In this document: positions 7,110 to 12,431 of the stretch, piece by piece | How positions within the stretch are numbered: the stretch's first letter is position 1 | Layout: every line of letters begins with the position of its first letter | Origin: Clostridia bacterium | Lineage (GTDB): Bacteria > Bacillota > Clostridia > Christensenellales > CAG-1252 | Length of the DNA: 14,023 nucleotides | Direction of reading: 5' to 3' | Assembly (NCBI GenBank): GCA_017455385.1 | Contig: JAFTBD010000101.1 | Location: forward strand, 1-14,023 | Position numbers and translations under genes: made by a program | Notes under the pieces: model-generated | Told to the model about the DNA's origin: nothing | Seen by the model: the letters and a program-made list of their open reading frames with translations, nothing else | Database searches by the model: none

Positions 7110-8020
7110 GGATCGTTTTTCTTGGAACACCGGATTTCGCCATTCCGTCCTTGCGCGCCATCGCGGCGAGCGGACATGAGATCGTAGCGGTGATCACACA
7201 ACCGGATAAGCCCGGCAACCGTCGCGTTATGACGCCGCCTCCCGTGAAGGTGGAAGCGGAGCGTCTCGGTCTGCCTGTCTATCAATTCTCGTCCATTCGT
7301 AAAGAAGGCGTAGATACGGTGCGTATACTTGCGCCCGACCTCATGGTGACAGCCGCATTCGGGCAGATCATTTCGCAGGAGATATTGGATATCCCGAAAT
7401 ACGGCACTTTAAACGTGCATGGCTCTTTGCTTCCGAAATATCGCGGCTCGAGCCCCATTCAGCAATGTTTATTGGAGGGGGACAGCGTGACCGGTGTGAC
7501 CATCATGCGCACGGCGCTCGCGGTGGACAGCGGCGATATCGTATTGATGAAAGAATTGCCCATAACGGCGGACGACACGGCGGGAACGCTTTTCGATAAG
7601 ATCAGCGAGCTCGGCGCGACGGCGATCGTCGAAGCCATCGAGATGCTCGAGAAAGGGACGGTCGCTTATACGCCGCAAGACCATTCACAGGCGACTTTCT
7701 GCAAGATGATATCCAAGTCGGATGCTCTTATCACGAAAGATACGGATGCGACGATCGCACTCCGCAAGGTGCGTGCCTACGATCCTTGGCCGGTAGCCTA
7801 TGTTCTTCTTTCGGGAGAAAGACTGCGTCTTTATAAATCGGCGGCGGCGGAAAGAAGGGGGGCGGCGGGTACTTTCTATACAGAGAATGGCTTACTGTGC
7901 CTGAATCTCGTCGATGGGGCGATAGCCGTCGCGGAAGTGCAGGCAGAAGGCAGAAAAGTTATGTCGGCGCGGGACTACCTCGTCGGTCATAAAGAGATAT
8001 TGGAAAAGACGATAGAATGA
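7106..8020 (+). CDS. fmt: Methionyl-tRNA formyltransferase
   Basis: Fmt transfers a formyl group from 10-formyltetrahydrofolate to initiator Met-tRNA. The 304 residues comprise the N-terminal formyltransferase Rossmann domain (MRIVFLGTPDFAIPSL at the start) and a C-terminal OB-like tRNA-binding domain (about 200-304). Catalytic residues are N103 and H105 in NVHGSLLPKYRG and D141 in VDSGD, matching the Asn-His-Asp triad of E. coli Fmt at a constant offset. The loop after SLLP reads KYRGSSPIQQ, where many homologues have (R/K)(W/Y)RGAAPIQ, a mild variation. It overlaps def upstream and rsmB downstream by 4 nt each. Confidence 0.97.
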   Translation: MRIVFLGTPDFAIPSLRAIAASGHEIVAVITQPDKPGNRRVMTPPPVKVEAERLGLPVYQFSSIRKEGVDTVRILAPDLMVTAAFGQIISQEILDIPKYGTLNVHGSLLPKYRGSSPIQQCLLEGDSVTGVTIMRTALAVDSGDIVLMKELPITADDTAGTLFDKISELGATAIVEAIEMLEKGTVAYTPQDHSQATFCKMISKSDALITKDTDATIALRKVRAYDPWPVAYVLLSGERLRLYKSAAAERRGAAGTFYTENGLLCLNLVDGAIAVAEVQAEGRKVMSARDYLVGHKEILEKTIE

Positions 8021-9237
8021 AGAATTTGTCCGAAGCGTATCATGCGCTGTGCGATGTGTATATTCGAGGGAGCTACGTCGGCGAGGCGGTGAAAGAACAC
8101 GCCTTGTCTGCCGATGCCGCTCTTCTGCGCATCGTGTACGGGACGATAGAGCATCACTTTCTCTATGAATACAGGCTCTCGCGCTTGGTGGAGAAACCGC
8201 CGAAGAAGTCGGTGGCTGTCTTGTTGAAGATGGGGATGTATCTTGTGGACTACATGGACGGGATGCCTGATTATACTGCCGTGAATGAAACTGTGAATCT
8301 CGCTCGATGCGTTGGTAAGACCGGTGTCGCTGGCTTCGTGAATGCAGTCCTTCGTAGATACCTGAAGATCGGTCGCTCGATGCTTCCCGAGAATGAAACG
8401 GAGCTACTCTCCGTCAAGACCAATCGCCCAGTGTGGCTTGTGAAACGTTATATCGAGGAATGCGGGATCGAACGAGCTACTGCGATACTGACGGCGAAAG
8501 GAAGCGTGCAAACGCACGTACGTCCTTCTGCAAAATTCGGGCAGGATGCTTTGCGGGCATATCTCGAAGAAAAAGAAATACCCTACGAGGAAACGCCGTA
8601 TGGATTCAATCTGTCAAAAGTCGGAAAGCTCGCCGAACTTCTGCATAGCGGCAAGGCGACGGTGATGTCCGTCGGCAGCATAGAGATATGCAATGCCGTT
8701 CCGAAGATCGAGGGAGAGCTTCTCGATATGTGTGCCGCACCGGGTGGAAAATCGGTCTATCTCGCAGAGAGGCGGGATGGCAAGGTCCTCGCGACCGACC
8801 TCCATTCCCATCGAGTGGATCTTATTTGTGCCTATGCTAAGAGGATGGGTGTCGAGAATGTCGAAGCGAGCGTTAAGGATCATACCGTTTACGATCCGGC
8901 TTACGAAGGAAGATTCTCCGTCGTTCTCTTGGATGCGCCTTGCTCGGGGTGCGGAACTGTTGCATCCAATCCCGACGTCGTATTGCATCGACAGGAAAAG
9001 GATATGGACGAGATCATCCGCACGCAAAGATCCCTGCTTGAAAACGCGGGGAGATACGTCAGGGCAGGGGGGTCGATCGTGTATTCCACTTGTTCCGATC
9101 TGCCGTCGGAAGACGAATGGATCGTTGCCGAATTCATGAAGAAGCACGCGGGATTTGTCTTGGTCAGCGAGAAGCATACAGAGACAAACGAGAAAGGTGG
9201 CGAGGGGTACTACTACGCCGTATTGGAGAAGAAATGA
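8017..9237 (+). CDS. rsmB: 16S rRNA (cytosine-967-C5) methyltransferase RsmB
   Basis: RsmB methylates C967 of 16S rRNA (E. coli numbering) with S-adenosylmethionine. The 406 residues include an N-terminal NusB-like RNA-binding domain (about 1-140, with YTAVNETVNLAR and GFVNAVLRR) and a C-terminal Rossmann methyltransferase. The SAM-binding motif is LDMCAAPGGKS (236-246). The two conserved cysteines are C309 in DAPCSGCG and C359 in YSTCS; in E. coli RsmB the second is the nucleophile and the first assists product release. It is somewhat shorter than E. coli RsmB (429). RsmF or other NSUN-type enzymes are less likely given the NusB domain and the fmt-rsmB-rlmN context. It overlaps fmt and rlmN by 4 nt each. 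Confidence 0.94.
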   Translation: MKNLSEAYHALCDVYIRGSYVGEAVKEHALSADAALLRIVYGTIEHHFLYEYRLSRLVEKPPKKSVAVLLKMGMYLVDYMDGMPDYTAVNETVNLARCVGKTGVAGFVNAVLRRYLKIGRSMLPENETELLSVKTNRPVWLVKRYIEECGIERATAILTAKGSVQTHVRPSAKFGQDALRAYLEEKEIPYEETPYGFNLSKVGKLAELLHSGKATVMSVGSIEICNAVPKIEGELLDMCAAPGGKSVYLAERRDGKVLATDLHSHRVDLICAYAKRMGVENVEASVKDHTVYDPAYEGRFSVVLLDAPCSGCGTVASNPDVVLHRQEKDMDEIIRTQRSLLENAGRYVRAGGSIVYSTCSDLPSEDEWIVAEFMKKHAGFVLVSEKHTETNEKGGEGYYYAVLEKK

Positions 9238-10286
9238 AATTGCTTTCGGATCTGACGCTAAACGAAATGAAAGGACTTGTCGAGAGCCTCGGTGAGAAGT
9301 CTTTTCGCGCGGAGCAGATCTATCGAAACGTCCATGCGGGCAAAGAGATCCCCGATATGACGAATATCAGCAGCGCGCTCAAGGAGCGTTTGATCGACGA
9401 AGGATATACTGCGCTCGGCGTCCGCATCATCGAGCATTTCAGATCCGAGATAGATGATACGGTCAAATTCCTGTATTCTCTTACCGACGGGAACGTCGTG
9501 GAAGGAGTGTTGATGCGCTATAAGTACGGCAATACCCTTTGCGTTTCAACACAGGTCGGGTGTCGAATGAATTGCGCGTTCTGCGCTTCGGGACTGAATG
9601 GATTGAAACGAGACCTTTCCGCGGGAGAGATACTCGCGGAAGTCATAGCCGCGAACGTTTTCGACGGTGGCGATCTGAAAAGCAGAAAGGTGACGAATAT
9701 CGTTTTGATGGGAAGCGGCGAGCCGCTCGATAACTATGATAACGTCGTGAAATTCCTTCGTCTCGTGAATTCCGAAGAGGGGTTGAACGTCAGCTATCGT
9801 AATATCTCATTATCCACCTGCGGATTGATAGACGCATTCGACCGTTTCCTTGAGGAGGATATTCCTGTGACGATGACATTCTCGTTGCACTCTGCCAAAG
9901 ACGAAGTGCGTTCCCGCCTGATGCCTGTAAATAAGAAATATGGGGTGGATAGGGTGATCGATGCGGCGAAACGCTATTTCGAGAAGACAAAGCGTCGGGT
10001 CGTATTCGAGTATTCGCTCATAGCGGGAGAGAACGACACGGAGGAGGATGCACAGATCCTCATCAAGAAGCTGAAAGGATTCCCGTGTATCGTGAATGCC
10101 ATCGTGCTGAACTACGTGAAAGAGCGCGGGCTGAAAGGAACGAGCAGAAAAGACGCCTATCGTTTCATCGGTCTCTTGGAGAAAGGCGGACTTTCCGCCA
10201 CAGTCCGTCGAAGTATGGGCACGGATATCGAAGGCGCTTGCGGACAATTGCGAGCGAAATATTTAGCGGAAAACGAGAGCAAGTAA
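9234..10286 (+). CDS. rlmN: Dual-specificity 23S rRNA A2503 / tRNA A37 C2-methyltransferase RlmN
   Basis: RlmN is a radical-SAM enzyme that methylates C2 of A2503 in 23S rRNA and of A37 in some tRNAs. The 350-residue reading starts at the ATG overlapping the rsmB stop (ATGA, 9234-9237), with GGAGAA just upstream; the frame is open further left to 9090, but that part lies inside rsmB. The iron-sulfur cysteines are C110, C114 and C117 (GCRMNCAFC). C103 in TLCVSTQVGC and C336 in GACGQL match the E. coli pair C118 and C355; the latter is the methyl-carrying residue. GEPLDNYDNV, the SLHS segment and FEYSLI are also typical. In Bacillus prpC, prkC and rsgA follow; here rpe follows after 12 nt. Confidence 0.95.
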   Translation: MKLLSDLTLNEMKGLVESLGEKSFRAEQIYRNVHAGKEIPDMTNISSALKERLIDEGYTALGVRIIEHFRSEIDDTVKFLYSLTDGNVVEGVLMRYKYGNTLCVSTQVGCRMNCAFCASGLNGLKRDLSAGEILAEVIAANVFDGGDLKSRKVTNIVLMGSGEPLDNYDNVVKFLRLVNSEEGLNVSYRNISLSTCGLIDAFDRFLEEDIPVTMTFSLHSAKDEVRSRLMPVNKKYGVDRVIDAAKRYFEKTKRRVVFEYSLIAGENDTEEDAQILIKKLKGFPCIVNAIVLNYVKERGLKGTSRKDAYRFIGLLEKGGLSATVRRSMGTDIEGACGQLRAKYLAENESK

Positions 10287-10298
10287 GGAGGAAATACT

Positions 10299-10949
10299 AT
10301 GAGCAACTGTATGATAGCACCGTCTATTCTTTCGGGAGACTTTGCGAAAATGGGCGAGACCGTCGCGAACGTCGAGAAGTGGGGCGCCGATCTCGTGCAT
10401 TGTGACGTGATGGACGGCGTTTTCGTCCCGAATATCACCTTCGGTATGCCGATGGTGAAAGCGATCCGTCCGTATACAAAACTTCCTTTGGACGTACATC
10501 TGATGATCGTGGAGCCGGAGAAATACGTCGAAAGATTCTGTGACGCTGGCGCGGATATCGTTACGTTTCATCCCGAAGCGAGCAAGGATCCCCGCGCGGC
10601 TTTGCTTGCGATCAAAGCGAAAGGGAAGAAATGCGGCTTGGTGGTGAATCCGGATAAAGACTTCTCGTTGGTAGCAGATCATATGGATCTCGTGGATATG
10701 ATCGTACTCATGGGTGTTTTTCCCGGATTCGGCGGACAGTCGTACATCGAGAGCGTATCGGATAATATCGTACTTTTCGCGAAGAAGATAAAGGAAAGCG
10801 GCAGAGATATCCTCTTGGAGCTCGACGGAGGTGTAACAGAACAGAATGCCGCGCGTTTCCGTGAGCTCGGCATCACCGTTCTCGTCGCAGGCAGCGCCAC
10901 TTTCAAGGCGGCGGATAAAGAGAAAGCCATCAAGGTGATGCGCGGATGA
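10299..10949 (+). CDS. rpe: Ribulose-phosphate 3-epimerase
   Basis: Rpe interconverts ribulose 5-phosphate and xylulose 5-phosphate in the pentose phosphate pathway. The 216-residue TIM barrel is full length. Metal and catalytic residues are present: S10 in APSILSGDF, H34 and D36 in VHCDVMDG, H67 in LDVHLMI, and D176 in ELDGGV. VFPGFGGQ, the phosphate-binding region, and VAGSATF near the C-terminus are also as in the family. The AAGGAGG site (10285-10291) lies 7 nt before the ATG and overlaps the rlmN TAA stop. Its TGA overlaps the thiN start (ATGA). This fits the conserved rpe-thiN-spoVM order of Firmicutes, which argues against a related epimerase such as allulose-6-phosphate epimerase. Confidence 0.96.
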   Translation: MSNCMIAPSILSGDFAKMGETVANVEKWGADLVHCDVMDGVFVPNITFGMPMVKAIRPYTKLPLDVHLMIVEPEKYVERFCDAGADIVTFHPEASKDPRAALLAIKAKGKKCGLVVNPDKDFSLVADHMDLVDMIVLMGVFPGFGGQSYIESVSDNIVLFAKKIKESGRDILLELDGGVTEQNAARFRELGITVLVAGSATFKAADKEKAIKVMRG

Positions 10950-11548
10950 AAAGGGCGGCGCTCATCCTTTCTCAACCGTTTGACCGATTTCTCGGTAGCG
11001 ACTTTACCGTATGCGCGGACGCCGGATACGAAAGGGCTCTTGCGCGGAATATCAAGGTGGATCTTGTCGTAGGGGATATGGACAGTTTGGGATATCACCC
11101 CGACAAGGTGCCGACCGTCGTCGTACAAAAAGAAAAAGACTTCTCCGACGGGGAACTCGGCGTTCGTCAGATCGCCCTGAGAAATTATGCGACTCTCGAT
11201 ATCTACGGTGCGGTGGGCGGCAGACTCGATCATACCCTCTACAATCTGCATCTTTTGAAACTTGCGAAAGACCTCGGTTTGGATGCTGTCTTGCGCGGTG
11301 ACAACTATGATGTCTACTACTCGGAAGGGAACCTTTTATTGGATGCTGACGTCGGAGACGTAGTATCTATCGTACCTTTTTCGGAGACGGTGCATATAAT
11401 GAAAACGAAAGGGCTGAAATACCCCGCTGACGGACTCGTCCTCACAAAGCGCGATACGCTGGGACTCTCCAACGAATGCGTGACGAAAGGGGGCGTTTTC
11501 ATCGGACTCAAAGAGGGGAGCGCTCTTATCATTCATTATTACAGATAG
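10946..11548 (+). CDS. thiN: Thiamine pyrophosphokinase
   Basis: ThiN converts thiamine to thiamine diphosphate by pyrophosphate transfer from ATP. The 200-residue product has the family's acidic and glycine-rich motifs: CADAGYERAL (23-32), DLVVGDMDSLG (39-49), EKDFSDGEL (63-71) and GAVGGRLDHTLYN (88-100). These build the Mg-ATP and thiamine sites at the dimer interface. The C-terminal part is a beta-rich thiamine-binding domain. It overlaps rpe by 4 nt. Its TAG stop is embedded in the strong ribosome binding site of spoVM. Thiamine diphosphate is the cofactor of transketolase, so pairing with rpe links two parts of pentose phosphate metabolism. Confidence 0.93.
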   Translation: MKRAALILSQPFDRFLGSDFTVCADAGYERALARNIKVDLVVGDMDSLGYHPDKVPTVVVQKEKDFSDGELGVRQIALRNYATLDIYGAVGGRLDHTLYNLHLLKLAKDLGLDAVLRGDNYDVYYSEGNLLLDADVGDVVSIVPFSETVHIMKTKGLKYPADGLVLTKRDTLGLSNECVTKGGVFIGLKEGSALIIHYYR

Positions 11549-11553
11549 GAGGT
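11547..11553 (+). promoter_or_regulatory. Ribosome binding site fixing the spoVM TTG start
   Basis: AGGAGGT is a perfect Shine-Dalgarno sequence 6 nt before TTG (11560), overlapping the thiN TAG. No ATG or GTG lies at a usable distance, so the TTG is the start. Confidence 0.8.
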
Positions 11554-11559
11554 ACCGTT

Positions 11560-11634
11560 TTGAGGCTGATCTGCTTGAATCCGCCGTTTTTCGTGAAGGC
11601 GATATTGAGGCTCTTTTGCAATAAGAAGAAGTAA
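11560..11634 (+). CDS. spoVM: Stage V sporulation protein SpoVM (24 residues)
   Basis: SpoVM is a very short amphipathic peptide that binds the convex forespore membrane and anchors the coat protein SpoIVA at the start of spore-coat assembly. This gene encodes 24 residues from a TTG codon: MRLICLNPPFFVKAIL, then RLFCNKKK. Aligned without gaps to the 26-residue Bacillus subtilis peptide, P9, F11, I15 and R17 coincide and both have a basic C-terminus; P9 and neighbouring residues are known to matter for membrane binding. Its place after thiN and before rpmB is exactly that of spoVM in Firmicutes. A perfect AGGAGGT precedes the start and a strong terminator follows. It is too short for routine gene calling. 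The identity rests on position plus a short similarity, but together these are strong. It implies sporulation ability or recent descent from a spore-former. Confidence 0.85.
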   Translation: MRLICLNPPFFVKAILRLFCNKKK

Positions 11635-11635
11635 G

Positions 11636-11671
11636 AAAAAGGTCCTTGCCAAAGTAGGCGAGGACCTTTTT
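11636..11671. terminator. Bidirectional terminator between spoVM and rpmB
   Basis: AAAAAGGTCCTTGCC (11636-11650) pairs with GGCGAGGACCTTTTT (11657-11671) over 15 positions with one G-T wobble and a 6-nt loop. T-runs follow on both strands, so it can end the yicC-spoVM operon and the convergent rpmB transcript. Confidence 0.92.
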
Positions 11672-11693
11672 ACGTTAGTAAATACTAAGATTT

Positions 11694-11891
11694 TCAGTTA
11701 GCCTTTCTCTGCACGGCGCCGTTTCTCAGGCATCTGGTGCAAACGTACTTCTTGGAAACAGTTCCGTTCTCGTCCACGACGGAGACCTTCTGAATATTGG
11801 CATTCCAATGCGTGGGGGCTTTACGGTTGCTGTGGCTGACGGTGTTACCGCTCATTTTTCCTTTTCCGCAAACGCTGCAAACTCTCGACAT
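11694..11891 (-). CDS. rpmB: 50S ribosomal protein L28, zinc-binding form
   Basis: L28 is a small protein of the large ribosomal subunit. The 65-residue product begins MSRVCSVCGKGKMSGN and has SHSNRKAPTHWNANIQKV, both typical. Two CxxC pairs (C5/C8 and C51/C54) form a zinc ribbon, the zinc-containing form of L28. The start at 11891 is chosen because GGGAGGT (11907-11901) lies 9 nt upstream and the family begins at this methionine; an open extension to 11921 has no site. It is on the opposite strand to all neighbours, although in Bacillus rpmB lies between spoVM and yloU, usually divergent from spoVM or independently transcribed. Here it converges on spoVM and shares its terminator. Confidence 0.95.
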   Translation of the reverse strand: MSRVCSVCGKGKMSGNTVSHSNRKAPTHWNANIQKVSVVDENGTVSKKYVCTRCLRNGAVQRKAN

Positions 11892-11900
11892 ATATCTATT

Positions 11901-11907
11901 ACCTCCC
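11901..11907 (-). promoter_or_regulatory. Ribosome binding site fixing the rpmB start
   Basis: The minus strand reads GGGAGGT, 9 nt before the ATG at 11891. This supports the shorter reading of L28 over the open extension to 11921. Confidence 0.8.
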
Positions 11908-11919
11908 GTAACGAATCTC

Positions 11920-11925
11920 ATTATA
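11920..11925 (-). promoter_or_regulatory. Possible -10 element for rpmB
   Basis: The minus strand reads a perfect TATAAT about 28 nt upstream of the rpmB start codon. No convincing -35 lies 16-19 bp upstream. An alternative is TTGACA (12025-12020, minus), 17 bp before CATAAA (12002-11997), which would give a leader of about 100 nt. Confidence 0.35.
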
Positions 11926-12001
11926 GGTGCGAACGGACATTATGCCTGATCGCAACTTAATTAATATATCACGAAAAAAACGACTTGGCAACCGTTTTTA
12001 T

Positions 12002-12048
12002 GTAATTTTGAAAATTACTTGTCAAGTATTAAATAATGATAGTATCAT
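12002..12048. repeat. Three perfect odd-length inverted repeats in the asp23/rpmB intergenic region
   Basis: GTAATTTTgAAAATTAC (12002-12018), TACTTGtCAAGTA (12016-12028) and ATGATAgTATCAT (12036-12048) each have perfect arms around one central base. The first two overlap by 3 bases; the second covers the candidate -35 and the third the candidate -10 of asp23. The arrangement resembles operators of a dimeric repressor, though the three repeats do not share one sequence. Confidence 0.7.
12019..12048 (+). promoter_or_regulatory. Candidate promoter of the asp23-yloV operon
   Basis: TTGTCA (12019-12024) and TATCAT (12043-12048) are separated by 18 bp, about 30 nt before the asp23 start codon. Both elements lie inside inverted repeats. 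Confidence 0.5.
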
Positions 12049-12075
12049 ATAAGGAGAAATTTTACGGAGAGGGTT

Positions 12076-12423
12076 ATGGCTGTAAAAACTTCCAATAAAT
12101 ACGGGAAGATCACCGTTTCCGACGAAGCTGTCGCGATGTGCGCTTATCACGCCGCATCCGAATGCTACGGTGTTGCTGCTCTCGTCTCGCGTGGACTGAG
12201 CTCGATCACCTCTCTTTTCGGGAAAAATAAGAATACAAGAGGGATACGTGTCACTACCGTCGATAGCAAGATCTTTATCGACGTTTTCGTGATATTGAAA
12301 GAAGGCGTTTTGGTCGATGCTGTCATCGATTCTCTTCGTTCCGTAGTGACGTATTCCGTGGAGTCGTTTACGGGAATGCGCGTGATAAACGTGAACGTGA
12401 ATGTTGTCGCCACGAACGGTTAG
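12076..12423 (+). CDS. Asp23/Gls24 family envelope stress-response protein (YloU-like)
   Basis: Asp23/YloU-family proteins (about 115-120 residues in this sub-family) are membrane-associated or cytosolic proteins linked to cell-envelope homeostasis; their biochemical role is not settled. The 115-residue product starts with KYGKITVSDEAVAMCAYHAA, the family's opening, followed by a GVAALVSRGL segment and a conserved DVFVILKEGV region, ending in a valine-rich beta strand (VINVNVNVVA). GGAG (12066-12069) lies 6 nt before the ATG; a second AAGGAG (12051-12056) lies further up with no start codon of its own. It is followed after 8 nt by yloV, the standard pairing in Firmicutes. This is the first gene of a new transcription unit. 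Confidence 0.93.
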   Translation: MAVKTSNKYGKITVSDEAVAMCAYHAASECYGVAALVSRGLSSITSLFGKNKNTRGIRVTTVDSKIFIDVFVILKEGVLVDAVIDSLRSVVTYSVESFTGMRVINVNVNVVATNG

Positions 12424-12431
12424 GAGAAGAT

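Noticed and set aside
9090..9233. 48-codon N-terminal extension of rlmN
   Set aside because: It overlaps rsmB out of frame and the family begins near MKLLSDLTLNEMKGL. The ATGA junction at 9234 gives the normal length.
11393..11400. CATATAAT inside thiN, resembling a sigma-E -10 (CATACAAT) that might drive spoVM during sporulation
   Set aside because: No matching -35 element lies 13-15 bp upstream, and a lone eight-base match inside a coding region is weak. An internal promoter remains possible but unsupported.
11976..11999. AAAAACG-(10)-CGTTTTT hairpin in the rpmB/asp23 intergenic region, terminator-like on both strands
   Set aside because: The stem is only 7 bp with five A-T pairs, and no transcript is expected to end there because the flanking genes diverge.
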